A stretch of DNA of 64,000 bases from Neptunomonas concharum (GTDB lineage Bacteria; Pseudomonadota; Gammaproteobacteria; Pseudomonadales; Balneatricaceae): the NCBI RefSeq assembly GCF_008630635.1, contig NZ_CP043869.1:1240001-1304000 (forward strand). Reading direction: 5' to 3'. The notes beneath the pieces are model-generated. The model saw only the letters and a program-made list of their open reading frames with translations. It was not told where the DNA came from and ran no database searches. A program made the position numbers and the translations under genes. Of this stretch, positions 7,036 to 14,094 are shown one piece after another (the stretch's first letter is position 1; each line of letters opens with the position of its first letter).

Positions 7036-7900
7036 TGAATCCATTTAATGCGTGATTAATTATGTAAGTTACCCAATCGCCGGCTTTTCTTCCATTCTTG
7101 TCGAAGGAAATATACCCGTTTGATCGGTAGCGAAAATCCGTTTTCCAACCCGTTTTTCCCTTTTTTTTCTCCAAATAGCGTACTGCGAAATGGCTTCTTG
7201 GGTCATCTAAAAGGTTGGCATTACTGGAAAATCGAATCAGCTCTACGATATTCAGATGATAGGATTCAGGAAACGAAATATCCATAATGTGTTGAGTAAT
7301 GGGTTTACCGTCGCTTAGCTTCCGTACTAGCTCGTGATCAAGTAAGTATTCTTTGCCTTTTTCTAGTTTTTCGCTAACGCCGGTATCTCCTGTGGCCTTC
7401 CAATAAGAAAGAAGTGCAAATACGGACTTGGCAACTCCAATGTAACAAGGCGTATGCTTAAAACAACCGCCAAATCTGTCAAAATTTAATTTTGAGGTTG
7501 ATACTGATAAGCCGCGTTCCATTGGTTGATATGTAGTTATCCACTCTACACCATTCAAAACATGTTCTGCTCTGGATTGGCCTAGTCTGCACATCGCACT
7601 GATCAGCATTGCGTTGTAGCAGGGGAGAAAGTATTTCTCGTCACCACTAAGCGAGAAACCAAAAGGAGTGGTAAGTCTTTCGAAGACCTGATCAATTAGT
7701 CTGTCGGTATATTCAAGATGTTGGGCAAAAGGTATCTCACTCAATGCGATGAGTCGCCAAACGCAGAAAAGCGGGTCGTCGCTCCAATCTCGTGTGAGTT
7801 CTTTTACAAGCTCGGACTGTGCAAGCAGCTGCAGCGCTTCATCTTGAGAAATAGAGAGACCATTGTCTAAGCTGATTTTAAGCTCTAGGGCTTTATCCAT
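7007..7900 (-). CDS. Hypothetical soluble protein, C-terminus possibly replaced
   Basis: A minus-strand protein of 297 residues, largest of the cargo genes, starting MDKALELKISLDNGLSISQD. It is helical, with evenly spaced segments (YNAMLISAMCRLGQ, CYIGVAKSVFALLSYWKATG, GDWVTYIINHALNGF) reminiscent of the alpha/alpha toroid of prenyltransferase/terpene-cyclase-like proteins. That resemblance is weak. No signal peptide. The last residues (EKFAVKE) are encoded on DNA matching the reverse strand of rha, so the natural C-terminus was probably lost by recombination. A site of mixed attC character (7911-7975) separates it from the next upstream gene. Confidence 0.65.
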   Translation of the reverse strand: MDKALELKISLDNGLSISQDEALQLLAQSELVKELTRDWSDDPLFCVWRLIALSEIPFAQHLEYTDRLIDQVFERLTTPFGFSLSGDEKYFLPCYNAMLISAMCRLGQSRAEHVLNGVEWITTYQPMERGLSVSTSKLNFDRFGGCFKHTPCYIGVAKSVFALLSYWKATGDTGVSEKLEKGKEYLLDHELVRKLSDGKPITQHIMDISFPESYHLNIVELIRFSSNANLLDDPRSHFAVRYLEKKKGKTGWKTDFRYRSNGYISFDKNGRKAGDWVTYIINHALNGFNTEKFAVKE

Positions 7901-7977
7901 TGAGATGTTCTTCTAACGGTTTCTTCATGAGTAAGCTCTAGTACCTTCCCCCGCTTAGCTGTTTGAAGGATAACGTA

Positions 7978-8364
7978 TTATTCGTTATGACTTTCACGGA
8001 GAGGGCTGGAATTAATGATATAGCTTGAAATAGCGTAGTAACTTTCAAGGGCGGAGTAAAAACCGCAAGCATAATCTCTTGATTCCTTATTGACCTCTTT
8101 CAGCGTCTTTTGCAGTAAATGGTTCGTTCCTTGATTGAGAAAAGTAGTAGTAGAGTAATGCATGCCATCATGGAAACCTTTTTCGTAGTCACTTTGATTA
8201 GTTATGTACTCATTGTATACAGGGACAAACTTTCCGTTTTTTTGAAATATTTTCTTTGCAGCAAGCAAAATATCAGCAGTAGTATCATGCTGCTTGTGGT
8301 CTTTTGCATAGATGGAGTTTGATATTAGGAATAATGATATCAATAGAGCTGAGAATATTCGCAT
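7978..8364 (-). CDS. Small exported protein, cargo gene
   Basis: A minus-strand protein of 128 residues with a clear Sec signal peptide (MRIFSALLISLFLISNSIYA, cleavage after Ala20). The mature part is hydrophilic with two short helices (YEKGFHDGMHYSTTTFLN and DYACGFYSALESYYAISSY); no family recognised. The repetition of a YxxGFxxG/YACGFYSA pattern suggests a small helical repeat, as in Rap1/Tae4 immunity-like or copper-resistance-like proteins, but this is speculative. It is followed by a 77-bp gap to the next minus-strand gene and preceded by repeat copy 3. Confidence 0.65.
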   Translation of the reverse strand: MRIFSALLISLFLISNSIYAKDHKQHDTTADILLAAKKIFQKNGKFVPVYNEYITNQSDYEKGFHDGMHYSTTTFLNQGTNHLLQKTLKEVNKESRDYACGFYSALESYYAISSYIINSSPLRESHNE

Positions 8365-8390
8365 AGGGTTATGTTAGCCGTTTTATAAAT

Positions 8391-8512
8391 GCGTTTGCGC
8401 GATACTATTTCTAGCGCGCCATCTTCCTTGAGCTTTAGCTATGTTTTGATTCTAGACCGGTTTGGGTCATTGTCCAGCATAAAAGCAGCTGAAAGGGTTA
8501 GGCATAGAGCTA
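8391..8512. repeat. Array repeat R, copy 3 (right half)
   Basis: Starts GCGTTTGCGCGATACTATTT and then follows the consensus closely from GCGCCATCTTCCTTGAGC to AAAGCAGCTGAAAGGGTTAG. The left half (AAGCTTTTCGG region) is missing. The 8513-8600 stretch ends in CTCGGCTACTCGACTAATGTG, similar to the sequence flanking the 112-residue gene at 10158-10176. Confidence 0.82.
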
Positions 8513-8600
8513 ATAGGTGGCATAGCGTTCACGTTTTCAGGTCGAAGGGTGCCCCCCAGCTATTGTAGGGCTTAAGGCTATAGGTCCCTCGGCTACTCGA

Positions 8601-8924
8601 CTAATGTGCCGATTTTAACTTAGGCATAGGGATAGTTTTCCCCGCACTATCAACCAAAGATGCAACAAAGTAAGGATCTTCACCGCATTCCCTTGTTTGA
8701 TTCTGTCTATCATATCTAATCTCTAATAAAGAGCAGTATGCTTTGCAGCGCTTCCTATAAAAACACGAAGTAATTTCCTCGTCAGACAAACCGTATTTGG
8801 CCACCAATGCCTGCAGAAGCTCATCCAACTTCTTGCTCGTAAGGTGGCCTTGCGGAATCATCAATTCAGAAAATTGGTTAAGCCCACTCATCCCGCGAAT
8901 ATACCAATACCTATCTTTCATCAT
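8601..8924 (-). CDS. Small hypothetical protein, cargo gene
   Basis: A minus-strand protein of 107 residues using the ATG at 8924 (MMKDRYWYIRGMSGLNQFSE), which has AAGGGA 6 bases upstream; the longer frame to 9023 would overlap the next gene and has no ribosome binding site. Cysteine-rich middle (CFYRKRCKAYCSLLEIRYD), no signal peptide. No family recognised. It lies 37 bp downstream of the DUF2971 gene on the same strand, so the two may be one transcription unit. Confidence 0.6.
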   Translation of the reverse strand: MMKDRYWYIRGMSGLNQFSELMIPQGHLTSKKLDELLQALVAKYGLSDEEITSCFYRKRCKAYCSLLEIRYDRQNQTRECGEDPYFVASLVDSAGKTIPMPKLKSAH

Positions 8925-8961
8925 TGAGGTTCCCTTAATCAGTATTAACGCTGAATACCTG

Positions 8962-9684
8962 TTAAAAGCCAACCCAGTTTCTGTTACGGCCAACATAATT
9001 GTTTTGAATGATTTCTGTTTCACTACACTTAGGACAATAATCTGGATTCAACTGCTGGTTTGCCATGCGTGTTATCGTGGCTCCTGTAATGATTTCTGGC
9101 TTCTCAACTAGGCCGTTGTCATTCATTTTGAAAACACCCAGCTTAGGCTTGCAAAGCCTCAGAATATGCGAAAGCATGTCGACTTTATTTTTGTCAGCCC
9201 GTGGTCCAAATGTAATTGACTTTATATCTACAGGTAAGAAGCTTTCGTTTTGAATCAAGCAGCGATACTCAGCTTCATATTTCCAGTGCTTGTCTTTGTA
9301 TTGTAATATTTGAAGAGCCTTTTCGGGGAGCAGGTCTTTTTCGGTAATCGATGGTTTCTTAAGATACGAAACCTTGTGAAATATCTGCTTATCCATTAGC
9401 TCAAAGCATACAACACAGCCTCTACCACCATCTGCATAATGTGACCACATTAAAGGATTTGTTGAGCTCTTTGTGAAGCAAACCAATCGAGTCTCTTTAA
9501 TAAGACTTTCCCACTCTGCTTCTCTTTCTTTCGAAATGGTACCGTCAATCTTTATGACGCCTTCCATTGGGTCATTAAGCTCGTGATAGGGGGCAGCATA
9601 CATCCTCTCTTTCAATAAGAGATCCAGCAAGAATTCAAAATTATCCAAAGATTTATACTTGTAGAATCTTGGCTTTTTCTTCAT
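8962..9684 (-). CDS. DUF2971 family protein
   Basis: A minus-strand protein of 240 residues beginning MKKKPRFYKYKSLDNFEFLL. DUF2971 hallmarks are visible in order: YKYKSLDNF near the start, ELNDPMEG (residues about 37-44), CFTKSSTNPLMWSHYADGGR followed by GC (about 70-91) and a C-terminal FGPRA motif. DUF2971 proteins are common in prophages and defence islands; their biochemical activity is not established. A CxxC near the C-terminus (YCPKCSETE) is extra. It is a cargo gene, with repeat copy 4 just upstream of its start. Confidence 0.88.
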   Translation of the reverse strand: MKKKPRFYKYKSLDNFEFLLDLLLKERMYAAPYHELNDPMEGVIKIDGTISKEREAEWESLIKETRLVCFTKSSTNPLMWSHYADGGRGCVVCFELMDKQIFHKVSYLKKPSITEKDLLPEKALQILQYKDKHWKYEAEYRCLIQNESFLPVDIKSITFGPRADKNKVDMLSHILRLCKPKLGVFKMNDNGLVEKPEIITGATITRMANQQLNPDYCPKCSETEIIQNNYVGRNRNWVGF

Positions 9685-9727
9685 TGCGTGACCATGCTTA
9701 AGTTTTTAACATTTTTATTCATTTGAA

Positions 9728-9974
9728 TGCGCTATACCATTCCTTACATAAAAGTCAGAAAAGGCCATAACACACTAATTTTAAGAGCTTTTCGGAAGAG
9801 GGGAATCAGAAGGGGTCCCTGTTATCACAAACGCACGATATCGATATGACGCGCGCCATCTTCCTTGAGTTTTGACTATGCTTTGATTCTAGACCGGTTT
9901 GGGTCATTGTCCAGCATAAAAGCAGCTATAAGGGTTAGACATAGTGTGCAGATGTCGCCTAGTTAGGGCTTCGA
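9728..9974. repeat. Array repeat R, copy 4 (full length)
   Basis: Full-length copy from TGCGCTATACCATTCCTTAC through AGCTTTTCGGAAGAGGGG, GCGCCATCTTCCTTGAG and TTGTCCAGCATAAAAGCAGC to GGTTAGACATAGTGTGCAG and CGCCTAGTTAGGGC. The gap 9685-10180 consists of this copy plus the left part of the 566-bp duplicated block. Confidence 0.85.
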
Positions 9975-10100
9975 CCACCAGCTCTGCATTGACAGAAGAA
10001 GGCAAAGGGGGGTATCTGGCGTTATCGAAATCTTATTTAAAAAACTCAGCGACTTTATACGTAGCGAAATAGAGGGATCTCGCTTCACTATCCTAAGTGA

Positions 10101-10132
10101 AACACCCTGTGCTGACCCGCATGCAGGGTGTT
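10101..10132. terminator. Hairpin downstream of the exported-protein gene, copy A
   Basis: AACACCCTG ... CAGGGTGTT, a perfect 9-bp stem with a 14-base loop. The flanking U-run is weak on both strands, so it may stabilise 3' ends rather than terminate strongly. It sits about 50 bases past the stop of the minus-strand gene. Confidence 0.55.
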
Positions 10133-10180
10133 GTGGGGGCTGAGGGTTAGAGACTTTCGGCTACCCGATTATGTGTTTTG

Positions 10181-10519
10181 CTAACAACCACTAGAAGGCT
10201 CATAGCAAATAATATTGTTAACTACATTGTTCTTAGAGAATATTCCATACATTCCGGGTGTTTCAGCAAATAAATTACCAGCTTTCATTGCCGCAGCCCC
10301 AACATTGGCATTGCTGCGTTCTGAATAAAACCAAAGAATACAGAAATTGTTATTAGAACAAACCGACTTTCCGTGTAGGTTGAGCTTAGCTTCTGGAAGT
10401 AGACCAGAATTGGTAAGAATAACCTTAGAATTTCCGTTGTCGTAAATTACCTCAAATTCTGATGAAGCCATTGATTGATTGGTAATTAAGGTTAAGAAAA
10501 CTACTGCTATCCATTTCAT
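10181..10519 (-). CDS. Small exported Cys-rich protein, copy A
   Basis: A minus-strand protein of 112 residues with a Sec signal peptide (MKWIAVVFLTLITNQSMA, cleavage before SSEFEV). The mature part has four cysteines (SVCSNNNFC and IICYEPSSGC), suitable for two disulphides in the periplasm. No family recognised. The copy at 13651-13989 differs only at a few residues (N14S, E87Q by alignment). It starts about 20 bases after an attC site (10538-10600), so in the minus direction it is positioned like the next cassette of an integron array, but its own 3' attC is missing. Confidence 0.75.
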   Translation of the reverse strand: MKWIAVVFLTLITNQSMASSEFEVIYDNGNSKVILTNSGLLPEAKLNLHGKSVCSNNNFCILWFYSERSNANVGAAAMKAGNLFAETPGMYGIFSKNNVVNNIICYEPSSGC

Positions 10520-10537
10520 ATTTAAACCCTTTCAGTT

Positions 10538-10600
10538 TTCTAACGCCGCGCTAAGGGGCGCAGCTTTGCTGCGTCCCAGCGCTTAAGCGCTTTGTTAGTC
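10538..10600 (-). other. Integron attC site 1
   Basis: On the minus strand the site opens with ACTAAC (R''), then AAAGCGCTTAAG (L'') and ends CTTAGCGCGGC (L') plus GTTAGAA (R'). GCGCTTAAG pairs with CTTAGCGC leaving one extra unpaired T, the extrahelical base typical of attC. The inner stem is GACGCAGC/GCTGCG. Length about 63 bp, like a 59-base element. The stop codon of the adjacent membrane-protein gene lies inside it, as often seen in cassettes. Confidence 0.82.
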
Positions 10601-10967
10601 TGGTTACATGAAATTTAGCTCCAAAATAAAAAAGAGGCGGCGCAAGAAGTGCTGAACTTAGCATGTACCAAATAGGTACTTCCCTTACAGGGAAAAAGGC
10701 AAAAACCATAACAATAATTGAAGCAATGATTGGAGTTGATATTTTTGCTTTTTTAGAAATCGTTGAAATTATATAACCTGACCATAGATAAATAATAATG
10801 CAGTCGATAGTTAATATAACGAGTTCTTGCGTTGTATATTCTGCTTCATATTCGCTAGTGCCAAATAGTAGAATCTGTATAAACGCGGATGCAACAACTA
10901 CAATCACTAGGCCTAAAAATCCAAGAAAACCACCCAAAAAAAATCCTTTTAAATCAATATATTTCAT
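10551..10967 (-). CDS. Four-helix membrane protein, integron-cassette gene
   Basis: A minus-strand protein of 138 residues starting MKYIDLKGFFLGGFLGFLGL. Four hydrophobic segments lie at about residues 8-35, 48-68, 77-93 and 98-118. The last 17 residues (TRLTKRLSAGTQQSCAP) are translated from the attC site itself, so the natural C-terminus ends shortly before. No family recognised. It is bounded by attC site 2 upstream and attC site 1 downstream, which makes it a textbook promoterless gene cassette. Confidence 0.75.
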   Translation of the reverse strand: MKYIDLKGFFLGGFLGFLGLVIVVVASAFIQILLFGTSEYEAEYTTQELVILTIDCIIIYLWSGYIISTISKKAKISTPIIASIIVMVFAFFPVREVPIWYMLSSALLAPPLFYFGAKFHVTRLTKRLSAGTQQSCAP

Positions 10968-10982
10968 CTTATATCCTAGTCA

Positions 10983-11063
10983 GACTAACGCCGCCAACAC
11001 AGGCGAGCGTTAGCGAGTCCAGCCCACGTCTTTTGTGGGCGATTGTGGTTGGCTTTGTTATGC
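10983..11063 (-). other. Integron attC site 2
   Basis: Minus strand: GCATAAC (R''), AAAGCCAACCAC (L''), an inner stem CGCCCAC/GTGGGC, GTGTTGGCGGC (L') and GTTAGTC (R'). GCCAACCAC pairs with GTGTTGGC with one extrahelical C. Length 81 bp. It directly follows the stop codon of the lipoprotein gene at 11066. Confidence 0.85.
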
Positions 11064-11065
11064 AC

Positions 11066-11437
11066 TTAATACTGCCACATAATTTCGTTTCTGAGCTTTT
11101 CAACGATCGCTTTTTTAGGACCCGCAACAATGGAGTAAACAAGTGTTTGTCCATTGACAGAAACGCATTTAATTACTGCTCGATTGTTACTGTAATTACC
11201 ATAAATATATTCACCATGACTACTTTTTACTACCTGTATGAAGCCCAACGAGTTAAGTATTTGCATTCCTTTTTCAGCACATGCCGACTCTGAAATATTT
11301 AACTCCTTGTGATCAGACCAAACCTGTGGCGGGAACTCTTTTTGCAACGTGACTACTTCTACCGGCTCCTGCACAGGAATATTTGAAGCGCATCCGGATA
11401 TAACAAGAAAAAACACTAAAAATGCAAACAACTTCAT
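11066..11437 (-). CDS. Small lipoprotein, integron-cassette gene
   Basis: A minus-strand protein of 123 residues; I use the ATG at 11437 (MKLFAFLVFFLVISGCASN) because AGGA lies 8-9 bases upstream. The lipobox VISGC predicts a lipoprotein. The mature domain has two cysteines (SACAEKG and AVIKCVSV), perhaps disulphide bonded. No family recognised. The start lies about 12 bases after a GTTATGC core and the stop abuts attC site 2, so this is a complete cassette. Confidence 0.78.
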   Translation of the reverse strand: MKLFAFLVFFLVISGCASNIPVQEPVEVVTLQKEFPPQVWSDHKELNISESACAEKGMQILNSLGFIQVVKSSHGEYIYGNYSNNRAVIKCVSVNGQTLVYSIVAGPKKAIVEKLRNEIMWQY

Positions 11438-11474
11438 TCTATTATTCCTATGCATAACATTTTATTCATCGGCG

Positions 11475-11720
11475 TGCGCGATATCATTCTTTACTGAAAA
11501 GTCAGAAACCGCCCTAACACATTATTTATAATAAGCTTTTCGGAAGGAGTTATCGGAAGGCATCCCTGTAATTACAAACGCACGATGTCTGTAACACTCG
11601 CGCCATCTTCCTTGAGCTTTAGCTATATTTTGATTCTAGACCGGTTTGGGTCATTGTCCAGCATAAAAGGACCTATAAGGGTTAGACATAGTGTGCAGAT
11701 GTCGCCTAGTTAGGGCTTCA
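11475..11720. repeat. Array repeat R, copy 5 (full length)
   Basis: Full-length copy: GCGCGATATCATTC, AAGCTTTTCGGAAGGAG, GCATCCCTGTAATTACAAAC, GCGCCATCTTCCTTGAGC, CTAGACCGGTTTGGGTC, GGGTTAGACATAGTGTGCAG. It is the copy directly upstream of the intact rha gene and so may reflect the ancestral order repeat-leader-rha-terminator. Confidence 0.85.
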
Positions 11721-11861
11721 ACCACCAGCTCTGCATTGACAGAAAAAGGCGAAGGGATTACTGTTCCTCATACGAGGCGTCGAAACCTCCAGTCAGCAAG
11801 CGGTATCAGCACCCGAAAGCGCTGTTTTTTTGTGCCTAAAATCCGGCCATAGCTTTTGTTA

Positions 11862-11940
11862 TGCCGGGAGGGTGATGAATACAATACCCTTCGGGGGAAT
11901 AAATCCGCAGCTCTTGCTGGCTGTTTCGAACCTCCCGGCA
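11862..11940 (+). ncRNA. C4-like antisense RNA candidate upstream of rha
   Basis: An outer stem of TGCCGGGAGG and CCTCCCGGCA (11862-11871 with 11931-11940) encloses two small hairpins, CCCTTCGGG and CAGCTCTTGCTG, giving a three-way junction of about 79 nt. The segment CTTGCTGGCTGTTTCGAA (11913-11930) is almost fully complementary to TTCGAAAAGACAGCAAG (11962-11978), which runs into the rha ribosome binding site AAGGAGG. Known C4 RNAs of P1/P7-type phages regulate the ant operon by pairing with its leader in this way. Structure and pairing are seen; the family assignment is from memory of that architecture. Confidence 0.72.
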
Positions 11941-11987
11941 CCCCTATTCGAAAAGGGGTATTTCGAAAAGACAGCAAGGAGGCCATT

Positions 11988-12824
11988 ATGGCTAATCAAA
12001 TCACACGTTGTGAACCTACCACACTCATATCTATTGCATCGAACAATCAACCCGTAACCACCTCATTGCTGGTGGCTGAGGCTTTTGGAAAGCGGCATAG
12101 TCATGTCACAGACAAGATTAAATCTCTCGACTGTTCTGATCATTTTTTAACCGCCAACTTTTCGGCAGTTAAATTTAACCATCGAGGTAATGAGTATGAT
12201 GCGTACCAAATGACCAAGGACGGCTTTATGTTTCTTGTCATGGGGTTCACCGGCAAAAAAGCGGCACAGGTGAAAGAGCTGTACATTAACGCCTTTAACC
12301 AGATGGAAGCGGAGCTGAGAGAAACCAACCCCGCGCTGGTGGATAGCATCCTGAACAATACGATCGGCACAGATGGCTTCCGCTGCTTAGGGGCAATACT
12401 GGACGGTAAAGTAAAACACCTTGAGCCTGCGCTGCGCACGCGGGCAAAACAGCATATCTGGTCACAAGTTCACAAAGCTTTTAGCGTGGTGTCTGCTCAG
12501 GATATTCCAGCGGGTAGTTTGGATGCCGTCAGAAACTTTATCGGTGCCTACGCACTGGAAGGGGAGTATTTGCCCAAACAGCAAAGGGCTCCGTTTCCTG
12601 AAGAGAAAATCGCGTACCTGGCAACGTGGAATAAGATCGCTTACCACCGCTACCGCCAGCTTGATGATCTGTCTAAACAACTGAACGACTTAGCCAAAAA
12701 GGTCGAGGCGGTTAAATCGAACTTATACGATCCCATTGCAGAGCCTTCGATGTCACTCACGCCGTATGTGGATCAAGATAGGGTAGAGCGCTTACTGGAT
12801 ATGCAAGACCGTCGCCGATCCTAG
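11988..12824 (+). CDS. rha: Rha/Ant family phage antirepressor
   Basis: A protein of 278 residues; the ATG at 11988 has AAGGAGG 5 bases upstream, and the longer frame from 11856 is just the structured leader read through. Residues about 20-110 are the Rha domain (QPVTTSLLVAEAFGKRHSHV, YQMTKDGFMFLVMGFTGKKA), residues about 130-230 resemble the C-terminal domain of P22 Ant-type antirepressors. In lambdoid phages such proteins antagonise repressors or interfere with host functions. It is the only intact plus-strand gene between 5.1 and 15.2 kb and is controlled, by inference, through the upstream C4-like RNA. Fragments of the same gene occur at 6911-7035 and 15963-16062. Confidence 0.88.
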   Translation: MANQITRCEPTTLISIASNNQPVTTSLLVAEAFGKRHSHVTDKIKSLDCSDHFLTANFSAVKFNHRGNEYDAYQMTKDGFMFLVMGFTGKKAAQVKELYINAFNQMEAELRETNPALVDSILNNTIGTDGFRCLGAILDGKVKHLEPALRTRAKQHIWSQVHKAFSVVSAQDIPAGSLDAVRNFIGAYALEGEYLPKQQRAPFPEEKIAYLATWNKIAYHRYRQLDDLSKQLNDLAKKVEAVKSNLYDPIAEPSMSLTPYVDQDRVERLLDMQDRRRS

Positions 12825-12834
12825 GTTGATGCTA

Positions 12835-12863
12835 GGCTGGTGGGGTTGCCCACCGGCCTTTAT
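12835..12863 (+). terminator. Rho-independent terminator of rha
   Basis: GGCTGGTGGG-GTTG-CCCACCGGCC followed by TTTAT. Placed 10 bases after the rha stop. A degenerate second copy stands at 5806-5834. Confidence 0.75.
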
Positions 12864-12882
12864 GGGGGTTAGGGTTATATGT

Positions 12883-13188
12883 TTAGGCTTGTACGTTTTC
12901 TATTGTTGCTGGTGTGCCAATATAGGTGATGTACAAAAATGTTCCGTTGCTAAATTGTTGGGAGGAAGTAGATATTTGAACACCAAGAATGGCGTTCGCT
13001 TCAGAGGGGGCACTGTTAACGAATGAGTCAATTACTTCTTGATACTCGTTTCTTTTGCGCTCTAAGAGCCCACGTATAACGCCCTTATTTGATACTTCTA
13101 CAGTCCCGGTAACTTGAATCATGCCAAAGACTTCTTTAACTATTAAACCTTCTGGTAAATTTTCGGTAGTAAATAGTACTTTGTCCAT
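12883..13188 (-). CDS. YbjQ/UPF0145-like protein, cargo gene
   Basis: A minus-strand protein of 101 residues starting MDKVLFTTENLPEGLIVKEV. The order of a short N-terminal strand (TTENLPEG), a G-x-V-x-V segment (GMIQVTGTVEVSNKG), a central helix and ANAILGVQISTS ... FLYITYIGTPA follows the YbjQ/UPF0145 fold, a pentameric family with an uncharacterised function sometimes labelled heavy-metal-binding. The 3' boundary (GCCTAAAC) adjoins the rha terminator and the start faces repeat copy 6. Confidence 0.7.
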   Translation of the reverse strand: MDKVLFTTENLPEGLIVKEVFGMIQVTGTVEVSNKGVIRGLLERKRNEYQEVIDSFVNSAPSEANAILGVQISTSSQQFSNGTFLYITYIGTPATIENVQA

Positions 13189-13247
13189 TTCTCATTTTTC
13201 CTATTGCGTAGTTTGAAATTGCTTATAGCCTAATAGTTTTACTCATG

Positions 13248-13440
13248 CGCATGCGGATATCATTCCCTACTTAAAAGTCAGAAGACGCTACAGCATGCTA
13301 ATTTAGAAGCTTTCAGGAAGAGGGTAGGAAAGAGGCGTCCCTGTATATGCGCATGCGAGGTATCAGTTTAGCGTGAGCGCTCTCTTCCTTGAGCTTGATG
13401 TAACCTGTTCGATTCTATCTTAGATCGGTGCAATGTCCAG
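13248..13440. repeat. Array repeat R, copy 6
   Basis: GCGCATGCGGATATCATTCC, GAAGCTTTCAGGAAGAGGG, CGTCCCTGTATATGCGCATG, CTCTTCCTTGAGCTTGATG, ATTCTATCTTAGATCGGTGC and AATGTCCAGAGC are recognisable. The right end is truncated and joins the 566-bp duplicated block directly. This copy resembles copies 1 and 7 more than copies 2-5, so at least two repeat lineages exist. Confidence 0.8.
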
Positions 13441-13570
13441 AGCTAATGCCAGCTCAGCATTGACAGAAGAAGGCAAAGGGGTTTATCTGGCGTTATCGAA
13501 ATCTTATTTAAAAACTCAGCGACTTTATACGTAGCGAGATAGAGGGATCTCGCTTCACTATCCTAAGTGA

Positions 13571-13602
13571 AACACCCTGTGCTGACCCGCATGCAGGGTG
13601 TT
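13571..13602. terminator. Hairpin downstream of the exported-protein gene, copy B
   Basis: The same 9-bp stem AACACCCTG/CAGGGTGTT as at 10101-10132, part of the duplicated block. Confidence 0.55.
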
Positions 13603-13650
13603 GTGGGGGCTGAGGGTTAGAGACTCTCGGCTACCTGATTATGTGTTTTG

Positions 13651-13989
13651 CTAACAACCACTAGAAGGCTCATAGCAAATAATATTGTTAACTACATTGT
13701 TCTTAGAGAATATTCCATACATTCCTGGTGTTTGAGCAAATAAATTACCAGCTTTCATTGCCGCAGCCCCAACATTGGCATTGCTGCGTTCTGAATAAAA
13801 CCAAAGGATACAGAAGTTGTTATTAGAACAAACCGATTTTCCGTGTAGGTTGAGCTTAGCTTCTGGAAGTAGACCAGAATTGGTAAGAATAACCTTAGAA
13901 TTTCCGTTGTCGTAAATTACCTCAAATTCTGATGAAGCCATTGATTGACTGGTAATTAAGGTTAAGAAAACTACTGCTATCCATTTCAT
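13651..13989 (-). CDS. Small exported Cys-rich protein, copy B
   Basis: A minus-strand protein of 112 residues, nearly identical to the product of 10181-10519 (signal peptide MKWIAVVFLTLITSQSMA; AQTPG in place of AETPG). Both copies keep an intact frame, signal peptide, all four mature cysteines and the same ribosome binding region, so neither shows decay and the duplication is recent. Its function is unknown. It follows attC site 3 in the minus direction. Confidence 0.75.
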   Translation of the reverse strand: MKWIAVVFLTLITSQSMASSEFEVIYDNGNSKVILTNSGLLPEAKLNLHGKSVCSNNNFCILWFYSERSNANVGAAAMKAGNLFAQTPGMYGIFSKNNVVNNIICYEPSSGC

Positions 13990-14007
13990 ATTTAAACCCT
14001 TTCAGTT

Positions 14008-14094
14008 TTCTAACGTTTTGCTAAGGGGCGGCGCGTAGCGCCGTCCCAGTGAAGGGCCGAAGGCCTAGAACGATCCTTGAGCAACTTGTTAGGC
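14008..14094 (-). other. Integron attC site 3
   Basis: Minus strand: GCCTAAC (perfect R''), AAGTTGCTCAAG (L''), inner stems AGGCCTTCGGCC and GGCGCTACGCGCC, CTTAGCAAAAC (L'), GTTAGAA (R'). TTGCTCAAG pairs with CTTAGCAA leaving one extrahelical C. Length 87 bp. The stop of the upstream membrane-protein gene is within R''. The clearest attC of the three. Confidence 0.88.

Larger units (their letters stand above)
9979..10544. repeat. 566-bp duplicated block, copy A
   Basis: Almost identical to 13449-14014, with a handful of substitutions and a one-base length change in an A run. The block covers a phage-type fragment (AGCTCTGCATTGACAGAAG), a hairpin (10101-10132), the whole 112-residue exported-protein gene, its ribosome binding region, and the first bases of an attC. 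Confidence 0.9.
13449..14014. repeat. 566-bp duplicated block, copy B
   Basis: Second copy of the block at 9979-10544, including the hairpin and the exported-protein gene. Upstream in the minus direction it is joined to a different cassette (attC site 3), so the duplication spread the gene to a new cassette neighbour. Confidence 0.9.

Noticed and set aside
7911-7975. Fourth attC site between the genes at 7007 and 7978
   Set aside because: TCTAAC and GTTATCC-like cores are present, but the arms do not pair in the attC manner; left as undecided and not called.
11856-11987. N-terminal extension of the rha protein
   Set aside because: The extra 44 codons coincide with a structured RNA leader, while a strong ribosome binding site precedes the ATG at 11988.
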